From positions 46,215,415 to 46,279,414 of the forward strand of contig OX326961.1 of NCBI GenBank assembly GCA_946800325.1: DNA of 64,000 nt, in the 5' to 3' direction. The translations under genes were made by a program, and so were the position numbers. The stretch comes from Luzula sylvatica (taxonomy: Eukaryota; Streptophyta; Magnoliopsida; Poales; Juncaceae). How positions within the stretch are numbered: the first letter of the stretch is position 1; every line of letters starts with the position of its first letter. Shown piece after piece: positions 31,204 through 43,039 of the stretch. The notes beneath the pieces were generated by a model. It saw only the letters and a program-made list of their open reading frames with translations, was not told the DNA's origin and made no database searches.

Positions 31204-33178
31204 TTTTAATATTTGGTTTTTGTTGGTGTTGTGTTATGATTTATTGATTTGCTTAGTTGAATGAGATTTATAGAGTGTGATGTAGGGACTAGAATTTGTT
31301 GGAAGAAAGGAAGTATAAGAGACTTTTGATCTTAATAATCCGCAACTATAGTACATTAGGAAAATGTTGGACATACCCCGCCTCTCCTCCCACATTTTCG
31401 ATGACGTGAATATGATTTAACAGTTTAAAAATTAATATTTTAATTCATGATTTAACATCTTAATTATATGTTCAAACATAAATTAAGATAATTAAATCAT
31501 AAATTATAAAGTTAAATCATGTTTTTATGAATTACTTTTGAAGGTGTAAATCATATCCACGTGTAAAAAAAAACGTGGGGGAAAGTACTTGGACTGTACA
31601 TCAGTATTCAATACATTATAGTGTAGATATTTATGGACTAGAAATTTTATGGAAAACTTTAGTAGCAAGGTGCAACAGTCAAGACATGTGATTGTGTTCA
31701 TCCAATGAATACTCGACATGTAATTGTATCTCATGTAATTGTATATTTTTATATTAATAATTACTTCATGATGACATGTATGCTGAGCTTTATCATGATG
31801 CCATGAGCTGATAGCTCACTTTATGGCTCGGCTTGCCTGGCTGGCTCGGCTTCATATTTCTATTTATTTTCTGAATATTTTCAAATTCTATATAAAAATT
31901 CATATAAAATGATATGGGATTTTTGTTGTTATCTCTTAGGTGTTATGAATATTAGCTTTTATTTTATATTTAATTTAATATTTCTTGTATAAAAATATAA
32001 TATAACAAAAGAAGAATACAGTTATACAGGCTGTATATTGACGACTTGTGTTGTGTCATTGTATCTGCCATGGATTAATTCAACAGTGAAAGAACATGAC
32101 AGGGAATTAATGATCACTTCTATAATTGGAGATTTATCATATCTGGACTAAGTTTTGACTTAACCATCAATCTATTGATCAGGATTTATCTCATGGCCCC
32201 CTTCAATGACAAGTTAGATGTTTCGCAGGAAACATCACAAAAAGATTTTTGCACTGCTTTTTACAAAAAAATCATCACAACTATTATTTATTTATGATCA
32301 GTGGACTATATATTATATTATTGTAATAAAAGAAAAGATACATTTTCTATATACTTTTAATAAGGTAGAAAAGAGTACTACTCATTAATGGTCATTTATA
32401 TTTTCACACCATGCGTTTACACGTAGGTTACCTAATGAATATAACACCCAAATGATAGACGTTATTGCAAGAATTAACTTGGCTTAGTTAAAAATAATTT
32501 CAATTTTTTTTTATCAAATGACAATTATATCTTTATTGTTGATGATTTATATTTATTACAATTATCAACTAGTGCAATTATCTTCCATAAATATACATTG
32601 GAATTGAAAAATGTAAAAATAACATATAATAATTTTTTTTTTTTTTTTGAGTAAATTCGGAGAGGGCTCAAAGTCCCCCTTCCAAACACTACATATAATA
32701 ATAATAGTATATTTTTTACATATTCGAAGATTAAATATAATTTCCAAAAAATGAAGATTTAAAATCATGGACTTCATTAAGATAAAAAACGGAATGTATG
32801 AATAATTTCACTTATTTATATATCAATATTTATTATATTTTATTCTTCATAATATTAAAAAATATATTTTTTCATTATTGAGCGAAGATAATAATATTAA
32901 TATACGAGTGTAATAAGTAGCAAGCAAAATAAACAGGGGTATAAAAAGTCATTTGTGACCAAAATTTTTAAATTGTTCTTTATTTAGTCGCATTACCTCT
33001 TGCAATTGTATCACCCTACCCCAAATTATCCTTAAAAAATTTAGAAAATCACACATAGTAACATATATTAGCGCCTACAATTAAGGACTCGAAATTGTTA
33101 ATAAAATATATGTACACCAAAATATCAACAACTTCATAAATGTACCCTGGTCTATATGATCTTACACAAAATAAAGAT
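31204..33178. other. gene-free spacer between VQ copies
   Basis: AT-rich spacer. Apart from the copy A promoter at its left edge I see no gene or paired-end element. Confidence 0.5.
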
Positions 33179-33241
33179 TCATACTTCAAAAGATTTACCC
33201 CTGAAACAAGGCTCGCGATGCAAAGTCGATAATTTTTCGAG
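33179..33241 (-). pseudogene. relic of a third VQ (SIB1-like) gene, C-terminus only
   Basis: A 20-codon frame LEKLSTLHREPCFRGKSFEV plus stop matches the very end of VQ copy B (LENLSTLDYGPCFDANLGEV). The homology carries on into the 3' flank: GGACTCGAAATTGTTAATA at 33085 corresponds to GGACTCGAGATAGTTAATC at 34071. Upstream of 33241 the similarity is lost, so the VQ core is gone. It lies between copies A and B in the same orientation. Confidence 0.75.
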
Positions 33242-34172
33242 TCACGGTGAGCATTTTTACAAGTAATATATTTAGATAAATTAATTACGTATATTAAGTT
33301 CTTTATTTTCCGAATATTTAAAAATATTTGATTAGCTTTTTAAATAATCTATCTTCATTTCAATATGAGATTTTTTAACCATGTGTATTATAATTGTTAA
33401 TTTTAAATTGATGTCTTCTTTTTTATCGAATTTTTTAATCATTATCCGTACGCATTTTAAACTCACAATCTGAATAACAATTATTGAATCAAGTGTTAAA
33501 AACACTATCCAAGACGACGGTTTCAAAAAAGTTCACTTGCTCGACATTTTCGAAACAAAACATGCCGACGCCAGTCGCCAAATAACATGGCGATAAACAA
33601 CACTATATTTTTTACAACAGGAAAAATGGAAAAAAAAAAATAAGAGCTCCACAAAAATAACTATTTTTTACAACATGGTTTTGATTATTTTATAATCTAA
33701 AATAGACCATTTTATGACCAAAGTTTGTTAATTTAAGCGGTTGGGTATCCAGTCAAGCAGATGAGGAGCTCGACCGATATCTCAAAACATAAGTGAATGG
33801 CAAAGAGTCCATCCTATATTCAAAATAAATCATTTTATGATCATCAATGGACTGTGATATTATTATTATTATACAAAACTGAAAAAAGAAAAATCATGTA
33901 CAAGTCTCAATATTTTGGGGGAAATTAAAGGATACTCGTAGTCATCAATGGGCAAACATATATGTTGCATCATTTACATGTATACCAACTAGCTAATCAA
34001 TAACACCAGCCAAATTATCAAACCAAATAAAATTAAATCACAATTCAACACATACAGTGCTTAAAATTATGGACTCGAGATAGTTAATCAATACATGGAC
34101 ACAAAATCATTTATAACCTCAAAATCTCTCCTGTCTGTATATCTATACATAGACATGGTAGTAACTAAAGAC

Positions 34173-34595
34173 TCACACTTCACCAAGATTTGCATCAAAA
34201 CAAGGCCCATAATCCAAAGTCGACAAATTTTCGAGTTTCGGTACGAATAATTTCTCGTCAAAGATATCAAACATGGCATCGAGATCACTATATAAATAAC
34301 TATCCACTGCTTGGTTGGATTGTTGCTCCATCTGATCGGTAGTTTGATAACTCGTAAGATCACTGACAGACTGACCGTCCGATTGATCTATCGTCGGAAA
34401 TTTCGATCTTCGATCATCCATATCGCCAATGTTAGAGTCGCGGCCCGTCAGTTCTTGCACGACGGCGCGAAATTGATCGGCCCTTGCGATGAATTTCATC
34501 GGGTTGGAGATGTATACTACCTTGAAAGGTTTCTTGATCTTCTTTTTAGGGCTTGACTGTTTCGTTTGCCTTCGGTGCACACTTAAATTCTCCAT
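34173..34595 (-). CDS. VQ-motif protein, SIB1-like (copy B)
   Basis: Second SIB1-type VQ protein, 140 residues, intronless. Start MENLSVHRRQTKQ is chosen over an upstream in-frame ATG at 34661 because it aligns with copy A and follows a TATAAATA (minus strand, about 34668-34678). A basic nuclear-targeting-like run KKKIKK (17-22) precedes PFKVVYISNPMKF (23-35). The VQ core FRAVVQELTG occupies 42-51. The tail is longer than in copy A, with a Gln/Ser/Asp-rich middle and an acidic, aromatic end. Likely partners are WRKY factors in defence responses, known from the family. Divergence in the tails suggests an older duplication. Confidence 0.92.
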   Translation of the reverse strand: MENLSVHRRQTKQSSPKKKIKKPFKVVYISNPMKFIARADQFRAVVQELTGRDSNIGDMDDRRSKFPTIDQSDGQSVSDLTSYQTTDQMEQQSNQAVDSYLYSDLDAMFDIFDEKLFVPKLENLSTLDYGPCFDANLGEV

Positions 34596-34599
34596 GTGT

Positions 34600-36953
34600 A
34601 GCAAGAGGTTGATAGAAATTGATTGTAAAGTTTGATCGGATGAGATTAAGAGGCGTACCATGTGAGAATATTTATAGAAGGGTTATTGGTTGTTTCTTGG
34701 AAGGCAAAATTAATGAAAATGAACAAGGATGGAAATAGAGAAGCATGTGATTTTGGTGAAAGTGAAAGATACAAGAGAGCAAATATATTAGGTCTCTTTA
34801 CTTTGGTTTTTTTTAAATAGCCATTCATCTGTAAGCTGCGAATCTTGACGGGACTTATTGAAAGGGAGGCCAAATGAAAAATTGATTCTGAAATTACACT
34901 GTACAATTTTTTTGGGATGCAAACAATAAATTTTACACTGTTATACAAATAAAATATACTGGATCACTAAATATATACACTGTTCGGCGAAAATCTTGGG
35001 ATAGCGAAATTTTTTTGTAAGTTCATTTTATATATAATTTGACCATTAAAAAAGCTAGCAACATTCAACATACAGAAATCATTTGGAGCAATAAAAAAAG
35101 TTAATAAAAGTTCATTGTATATACTGATAATAAAATTAGAGTGCCCAAAAAAAAATATTTCTCCAAAGATAACCTTTTATATTGTGTGCCAAAATTGGTG
35201 TAACATTAAATCCAACCCGAGTTATGGGGTAGAGAGATGAAGATAACCTCAAATAAATACAAAAATCTGAAAGAATTCATACAAAAAACAAACACTTGAT
35301 TACCAAGTCGTCAAGTCAATCTTGTGACTTCTTCTAGTTCTCAAGAAAGTAATTTAGTTCCAGAAATTAGTAAAAATATGAGTTGTCTTGAATTGATTAC
35401 TTGTTAAAGAAGTTATATTTTGCTCTCTCTAGAAAGAGGCTATTATCTTTTATCATGTTTTAATCTTATTTTCCTGTAATAACTACATTTATAATTCAAT
35501 AAAATATACCTACCAATTATCATTATACATATCTTTTAAGTTTATTTAGTCCTCATTATCATTATTGTCTCTTCCTTTGTTAATTAATACTCGGGGAAGA
35601 GAATTTAATTAGCTTATAAATATTCAGCCACGTGAGTTCTCCATTCACACTTGCTGACATCAACGCTCACATCACCCTCGATTTTCCCCTCCATTTATTT
35701 CTAACTGGAAACTCATGTATTACTTTTTTTAAAGCAAAGCACCAAGAAATCATACCAGCACCTTGGTAGTGGAGATCTCCAGTTTAAAGATCTGGAGATG
35801 GACTGGTAAAGCCGAGCCGTGTTCTCGGCTCGGCGCGCCGATCTAATCTTTCAACAATCAGTATCGTCTCCATTGATCTTAACTGGAGACGTCCTGATGT
35901 ATTATTTGCATTGCATGTTAATTTCATAGGTAGCTTGAATATAATTCCAATATTAAATGTAGGTATGACAAAATCGGAAACCAAATATTTAAGCATGTGA
36001 TAAGAAAAATGTGTATAAATAATAAATTATTCCGACCAAATTAAAATATTATTGTAGAATTAGAGACCAATGATCTGAAGTTGAAAAGATCAGTTCAAAA
36101 TTTTTGGGACTGGAATTAAGTTAACTACACATATAACAATTAATTAAACTCACTTTCAAAAACTATATTAATTTGGAAAATTTTCAAAAAAAAACCCTAA
36201 CTTTTTTGGATATTGTAATAAAAAACTCCTATCTTTTCGAAAACTCCAAAAAACCCTTTCTACCGAATTTTTATTTTCAAATACCACTATAGGAGTTAAA
36301 ACTAATCATGAATGATATTAAAAAAAAAATTGATCAAAATACCCTTTTATTCTCATGTATAGTAATTACAAAATATTTTTGTTATTTTTTATTAATTTAA
36401 GAAAATTCATAAATATTTTTGAACACGTAATGATTTACAAAAAAAATTATTACATGTTGTGTTTATATAATTCTAATATTTCGTTTATTATTCATGAAAA
36501 CACTAACATTCGATAATAATAAAAGAAACAACAATAAATAAACACCTTGAAAATATATTGATAGAAAATATTTGTTTAAACATCTAGTTTTTTTTATTCT
36601 CTTTTTATGTTTTTTTTTAACAGTTTCATGATATTTTATTTTTTAAAGTATTTGCAAGGTGTTCTTTTAATATTGTTGTTTATTTTATTATTATTTTATG
36701 TTAGTTTTTCAGAAAAATATATATAAGTCAAATATATATAATGTGAAATATTAAAATTATATAAATATAACATATAATATCTATATATTTTAATTATTAT
36801 AAGCTAAAAAAGCTTAGGACTTTTTTAAAATTAATAAAAAATAATAAATTTTTTTGTTACTACATAAATAAATAGAAATATATTTTGGTCAAAATTTTTT
36901 GTAACACTATCCATGGTTTGTTTTAATCTCTATAGAAGGTATTTGAAAAACAG
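34600..36953. other. gene-free stretch with two small inverted repeats
   Basis: Upstream DNA of VQ copy B, then AT-rich spacer. At 35771-35800 ATCTCCAG is mirrored by CTGGAGAT. At 35812-35835 GCCGAGCC is mirrored by GGCTCGGC. No gene is supported. Confidence 0.5.
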
Positions 36954-36970
36954 CCCTTAGTGATTATTGA
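36954..36970. repeat. 17-bp direct repeat, left copy
   Basis: CCCTTAGTGATTATTGA occurs here and again exactly at 38700-38716, bracketing the palindrome and the AT-rich element between. Confidence 0.85.
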
Positions 36971-37000
36971 TCAAAATTATTATTTGAAAAATAATAATTG

Positions 37001-37124
37001 TTTTACCCCTCCACCTTATAATCCGATTCCACCCTACTAATTCCGCTTGCCAAACAGGCCCTAGGGCCTGTTTGGCAAGCGGAATTAGTAGGGTGGAATC
37101 GGATTATAAGGTGGAGGAGTAAAA
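37001..37124. repeat. 124-bp near-perfect palindrome without spacer
   Basis: Each arm is 62 bp. The centre is CAGGCCCTAGGGCCTG, with the axis between 37062 and 37063. The only mismatch is C 37008 against A 37117. The right arm is also the left terminal region of the TIR element that follows, so the palindrome looks like two element ends joined head to head. Confidence 0.95.
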
Positions 37125-38702
37125 AGTTCTGGAATTAGGAATTCCAATGTTTGTTTGGATGACCAAATTATAAGATACTGGAAAATATAATTATTTGTTT
37201 GGTTGTTCATAAAATTCTGGAATTTTGTTATTCGAAATATAAAAATAATATATTATTAAAATTTCTAAAAAAGTATAGATTTTACAAATATAATATAATA
37301 TTATTATAATATATATTTCATATTACAATTATATATAATATTATATCAATCATAATATAACATTAATAATATGGATATAATTATTATATATAAGTGTAAT
37401 AATATATAATGTAATATTAATAATATGGATATAATTATTTTCTCATTATAATATAATTATTATATATTATTTTAACAATATAATTTAAACAAATTATTAT
37501 ATTATATATGTAATATAATATTAATAATATGGATATAATTATTATATATTAGTGTAATAATATATAATATAATATTAATAATATGGATATAATTATTATA
37601 TATTAGTATAATAATATATAATATAATATTAATAATATGGATATAATTATTATAGTATATATTAGTGTAACAATATATAATATAATATTAATAATATGGA
37701 TATAATTATTTTTTCATTATAATATAATTATTATATATTATTTTAATAATATAATTTAAACAAATTATTATATTATATATAATATAATATTAATATTATT
37801 ATTATTCTATATTAGTGAAATAATATATAATATAATATTAATAATATGGATATAATTATTATATATTAGTGTAATAATATATAATATAATATTAATAATA
37901 TGGATATAATTATTTTCTCATTATAATATAATTATTATATATTATTTTAATAATATAATTCAGACAAATTATTATATTATATATAATATAATATTAATAA
38001 TATGGATATAATTATTATAATATAATTATTATATATTAGTGTAAGAATATATAATATAATATTAATAATATGGTAATAATTATTATATATTATTGTAATG
38101 ATATATAATATAATATTAATAATATGGATATAATTATTTTCTCATTATAATATAATTATATTATTTTATTTAAATAATATATATAATTTTATTTTAATAA
38201 AGTATATATTTATTATAATATAATTATTTTATCAATATACTATTATTATTGCATATTATTATAATAAAATATAATATTATAGTAATTATATGGATATAAT
38301 TATTTTATTATTATTTATTATTACAATAATTATTTCCTTATTAAATTTTCATTTAATACATGATTATATTATATTATTTTATTGTAATAATATATAATAC
38401 TAAAATAATTATTATATTTTAATAATCACATTCATATAATATATTATTATAATAATATTAAATGTATTTTTATTGTATTATAAAATTATATTTTATCCAT
38501 ATAATAATATTCTTTGATTAAACATTTTGCTCCACTTTGACACTCCGCAAATTTGAGGAACCAAACTTTAATAGAAAAATGGAATTAAAAGATTCCAAGA
38601 ATTATTTATTTCCATTCTTTCATGCCCACCAAACAAAGAATTCACTTTTGCATCATTTCAAAATACAAATTCCACTCATAATTCCACCCTCCTAACACCC
38701 CC
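37063..38702. mobile_element. AT-rich TIR element with internal satellite
   Basis: The left end GGGCCTGTTTGGCAAGCGGA and the right end (inverted GGGGGTGTTAGGAGGGTGGA) share a GG..TGTT.GG....GGAATTA pattern. The interior from about 37240 to 38500 is almost pure A/T, with a tandem unit of about 54 bp (TTAATAATATGGATATAATT and variants) repeated about ten times at 37360-38170, alternating with a longer unit containing TTTCTCATTATAATATAATT. There is no coding capacity. It is probably a non-autonomous Harbinger- or hAT-like element. The TTA after 38702 fits Harbinger. Confidence 0.6.
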
Positions 38703-38716
38703 TTAGTGATTATTGA
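38700..38716. repeat. 17-bp direct repeat, right copy
   Basis: Exact second copy of the sequence at 36954-36970, overlapping the right end of the AT-rich element. Confidence 0.85.
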
Positions 38717-40042
38717 CACGTGTTTAATACGGATACGTATTCGAAAAATAGGAAATTTGTATCATTACTCGTGAATTCTAGTCCAAAAAATAAGTACCTC
38801 TTTGTCGTCGGATTTTTGTCTCGTATTATTGAAACCCGAATTTTTAATCTCGGATTGCAAGGGAGTCTAATCACGAATTATGACGAATCAAATATCAAGT
38901 GCATTTAAATTCTCGGATTATAAACCAAATATTATTCATATATGATAAGAAAAATTGACAATTTCTTTCGTAGAATTTTTCGTAGAATCGGAATCGTAAT
39001 GACGATCAAGACACTACGAACTAGTCTTCTTCTTCTTCTTTTTCTTTTTAATTGAATAAAAAAAATCAATGGGATATTTTCATCAAAAAATAGTATATTG
39101 GATGGGATGAGTTAAAATTGACCTATAGGGATAGGGGTTAAAAAAAAATGTGAGAGATTTGACTATACATATACAATCAGTTATTTTTTATAGGACGGTT
39201 ATTGCCGACCTTATATGAAATAATGATATTTATAATGAATACAAATACAATTAGAAATTAGTTTCACTTTCAAAAACTATATTAATTTATGCAAGGAAGC
39301 AAATCAATTGATTGAATTGGCATTTTGAACTTTGAAGTTACTGTTTTATTAATTGTTGTACTGGATTCATATGATAATGGTAAGTCTAATTCAAAGTCCA
39401 ACACCGTTGTTATGCATGCATGAATTTATATTATTGACAAAGATAAGATAAGATGTACGCTAACTTATAAGATTTCTTTCTCTCTTATGATATTATTTAA
39501 ATCATAATGAAATATACTAATTGCACGGCAAAAAAACATAAACAAGCCAACAGGGGGGGTTATATCTACTTGCCTAATTTTGTAAAAAATATGAAAATTA
39601 GATATAATAATATTATGCGCTTGTTAGGTTTAGAGAAGATTAATTCATTCAAAGATTTCCATTTTGCGGCCTTAGAATTCGAAGATTTCAAATTAAGCTT
39701 GAAGGTACTCTCGCTCCGTTTTGGGAACATAAAATAGAGAATTTATGATGCGAAATTATTACCTTTTTTTATAGGTTGTATTCTAAAAAATTGTAAAAAA
39801 TATTATGTTTCGTTTTTGTTATGAAATTATAAAATGATCATGTCATGTAATTTAATTTTTATAGGAGATGCATTTTATTTTGATATTTGTGAATTGTGAG
39901 GTTATAAAGAATTATTTGTCCATATTTTATTCTGAATTTCCTAGAAAATCCTTAGCTAAAAGATTACTAGAATTTACTAACATACATCCAAATAAAAATT
40001 AGTATTTTTTCCAAGAACTCTTCGTAAACTACTAGAGTAGTA
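38717..40042. other. gene-free stretch containing a dispersed repeat
   Basis: The block 38780-38950 (GTATTATTGAAACCCGAATT, then CTCGGATTGCAA) is a diverged direct repeat of 40560-40715 (TGAATTATTAAAACCGGATT, then CTCGGGTTGCAA). A frame at 39507-39737 has no recognisable feature. Confidence 0.5.
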
Positions 40043-40208
40043 ATTCGGACGGAAACGGTTTTGATGATTGCAGGAAATTAATTCTTGCAACTATCAAAAA
40101 TATTTCTGTCCGAATCAGAAATGGTGAGATGGTGATTGGGACAGGAACAAATTTTATGGTTGCAGGAATTAATTTCCTGCAACCATAAAAAATGTTCCTG
40201 TCCAAATC
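40043..40208. repeat. two tandem hairpins of one family
   Basis: Hairpin 1 (40043-40115) is bounded by ATTCGGAC and GTCCGAAT. Hairpin 2 (40134-40208) is bounded by GATTGGGACAGGAAC and GTTCCTGTCCAAATC. In hairpin 2 the stem continues through ATGGTTGCAGGAA against TTTCCTGCAACCAT, leaving only a few-base loop. Both have the same inner GCAGGAA.TTAAT core, so they are diverged copies placed side by side. Confidence 0.75.
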
Positions 40209-41008
40209 ACTATCCAAACTACTAATTACTCAATATTTTTCGACAATCCAAACAAGTTTGGGATTAATATTTAATTACACAATTAGATCTTAGTATAATA
40301 ATGTAATAGTTAGTTCATATAGATAATCAAGAGGTGTTTAGAGTAGTTTTTGAAATTTAGGGCAAACGCCTCAATTTGTATGAACTTAATTATTATTAAT
40401 AAAAACAATAGAAGTAGGACGCAATAACCTATTCTATTTTTCTCAAAAAAATGTTTGGAATTAATAACTTGAATAAATGATGTAAAAACTTTCTAAATAT
40501 AATTAATTAATAGACGTGAGCATATGAACCCACTCTATTTTCATAAATAAAAAATACGTACATGTTTGTATGCGAATTTTAGTCTTGAATTATTAAAACC
40601 GGATTCTTAGTCTCGGGTTGCAAAGAGATATAATCTCAAATAATGACAAATCCAGTATTGAGTGATTTTTCAAGAACCTATATTCTCTGATTATGAACCA
40701 AACATAATTCATAAAGCAGTGTTTTCATACACCAAAAGTTCTCACCTTTTTTGTTGATGGATTTAATCGGAACCCTCTAATCATATAGAGTAATGATATG
40801 ATCACATAAATCGATCACAAATTTGATATAAATACATGATTATGTGTTTGATTCGAGATTCATATTTAATTAATGTATTAATGTTACACACTTAAACATT
40901 TGTGTCATATTTAAAGTGCAATGGTGTATTTACACTAAAATATTTATTACGAATCATATATTTGGCACGAAAAACTGTAAATTTGTAATAAGCTACTAAC
41001 AAGACTAT
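40209..41008. other. gene-free stretch with dispersed repeats
   Basis: It contains the second copy of the CTCGGGTTGCAA repeat (40560-40715). It also holds an AGTAATGATATGATCACATA block (about 40790) whose relative sits near 62932 (AGTAATGATATGATTACATA). Confidence 0.5.
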
Positions 41009-41249
41009 TCTTGGATAACAAAGTAAAGTTTATATTGATGTCAATGGGTCCATAGCCTAGTTGATTGAGTGTGAAGCACAAAAAATTATATGTTGTGAGA
41101 GATTCTGGATTCGATCTCCATTGATATCAATGGATGGAGGACATATGAGTCTTTTCCATTTATTATCAAAAAAATATATACATCTTAGTCACTCTGTGAC
41201 CTGTGTATGTTACGTGTTATTTCACTCTTGGATAACAAAGTAAAGTTTA
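41009..41249 (+). mobile_element. SINE-like insertion with 24-bp flanking repeats
   Basis: A tRNA-like internal promoter is visible: box A-like TAGCCTAGTTGATTGAGTG (41054) and box B-like GGATTCGATCTCC (41108). The 193-bp body (41033-41225) is bracketed by two exact copies of a 24-bp sequence beginning TCTTGGATAACAAAGTAAAG (41009-41032, 41226-41249). A stretch of AAAAAAATATATA near 41168 could be the old tail. The long direct repeat fits target-primed insertion. Confidence 0.55.
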
Positions 41250-41905
41250 CGTGTTATTAAAATAAAAAAATATATAAAAAGCTAAAAAATATTGAATCAT
41301 CTGAAAAATATATATTATTTTTGTTTTAATATTTATATTAGACTCAATTTAGAAAAAATATTAAAAAGCTCAAAAATATTGAATCAGGTGAAAGATTCCT
41401 TGGTGATAAATAATGTCTCCGTTCATGATCTCAGAAGTCAGAAAAGCGTCTGTGCGATTTAACATTTCTTTATATATCCCCTGAGTAATGATATGCCCAC
41501 TCCCTCCCTCCCTCCCTCTTTCCCTCCCTCTCACATGAACAGTGCATTTTGTGGGTCCCACACGAATTAAATTTTGTAAAAGTAGATGTGGGTTCCACAT
41601 GTCAATGAATATAGGGAGTGAATTTGGGAGTGGATTTGGGAGGCACTGTAGCACCGCCCATATCCCCTCTCCTGTATGGATCAATAATTGCTCAATTTTG
41701 AAGATTCGGTGGAGATTGGAGAGAGATGATAGTGGTCAATTATGACTTATAACCACTCAATCCAAAACATTGATTTGGTTGTCCGAATCCGAATTTGAAT
41801 CCGACTCCGACATTCAAAATCATGCTGAATTTTATATTATTTACTAACAACAAATGTATTATTATTAAAACCACGCGTTCGGATCAATGACATCGTGAAA
41901 TCAAG
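41250..41905. other. gene-free stretch
   Basis: A (CCCT)n run lies at about 41503-41530. No supported gene. Confidence 0.5.
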
Positions 41906-42259
41906 ATGATTGCGAGTTTATTTTCCAAAGGAAACGGTGCTTATCGGCATGGAAATTTGAGGATGAGAGCTCTTAAGAGTGATCATGAAAGTACTAATAA
42001 TTCTTCAATTTCATCCACCGTTCCACTCCACCTTCCATCTCCCCGAATTTCCTCTCCGCCTAGACCCGTGAAGGACCCGTTAAGGACCCGCATAACCAAT
42101 TCATTAAAATTAAAGAAAATGATTACCGTGAAAGATTCAAGAGTGACCGAGAATGAGAGAAAGGTTCGCACCCGCCGCTTCACTCGTTTTAACCGATTCA
42201 CTTCCATTTCTTACACAAAACTTGATCAACAATTTTTTTTCTCGATTCACAATTATTAA
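41906..42259 (+). CDS. hypothetical short basic protein
   Basis: An open frame of 117 codons with a Ser/Pro-rich middle (LHLPSPRISSPPRPVKDPLR) and a basic part after it (ENERKVRTRRFTRFNRF). The base composition is less AT-rich than the flanks, which hints at coding, but no family is recognised. It may be an exon of a longer decayed gene, because frames with basic residues continue to about 42720 without clear splice logic. Low confidence. Confidence 0.25.
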   Translation: MIASLFSKGNGAYRHGNLRMRALKSDHESTNNSSISSTVPLHLPSPRISSPPRPVKDPLRTRITNSLKLKKMITVKDSRVTENERKVRTRRFTRFNRFTSISYTKLDQQFFFSIHNY

Positions 42260-43039
42260 TCCATTGAAGTCTTCAAGAAACCGATGTTTAAGCATTGACT
42301 ATCGATGTCATATCTACGAAGAAAATTGTGAAGAAAAATTTATTTCGAGGAATTTTTTTGTATTAGAATTTATGTAATAGGTTGTAGAATTAAGTGTTAT
42401 GGGCTTAAAGTGTTAAAATCCGTCTATTTTCTCGACGTGTGGTTTTGTACGAAAACTTTATGTAATGTATCAATATATATGCTTAAGAAAAAAAAAATTG
42501 CAACAGCATTCAAAAGACGGAGTATTGGAAAGAAAATAACAAGACTTAGTATTCGTTCGATCCAGATCCAACGACATACATGGGCTCTAACAAAGACGCT
42601 TTCGCTAGTTGATCGAGGAGTACTTTCCGCTTATAACGTCGTATCCGTCATTTTCACACAAAATCTTCGTAGACACTCTCTCTCGAGCCTGACTATAGCA
42701 AGATGGCTCACGAGATCGATGTAAGTACCATAATAAATCTCAAATAATCGTATTTTCCAATAGTATTTGCAGCGTATCTAGGGTAAAACGATGTTAGAAA
42801 TGTGAGGTGGAAGTTAGTTGACAGTTATGATTTATATACTAAAAACAGAGTCCTTATTTAGGCTCTAATCAATCAAGTAAAAAGTATTCATTTCTCACTC
42901 TCCGTAATTAGAAATAATATTTTGACTCGATGTTTGTGAATTTCTGCAATCGCATTGGCTAGATTTTTCATTTTGCTCGTTGTTTTTTTCTCTATTTTTC
43001 AATAACTTGTAAGGTAATTATTGTTCGGATCGAGCACAG
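42260..43039. other. upstream region of the GAUT1-like gene
   Basis: The GC content rises around 42540-42720 and open frames occur there, but I recognise no protein. The last about 300 bp should contain the promoter and leader of the gene at 43040. Confidence 0.35.

Noticed and set aside
37240..38500. AT-rich array considered as a CRISPR-like or centromeric repeat
   Set aside because: This is a eukaryotic genome. Units are near pure A/T without unique spacers, and the array lies inside one TIR element.
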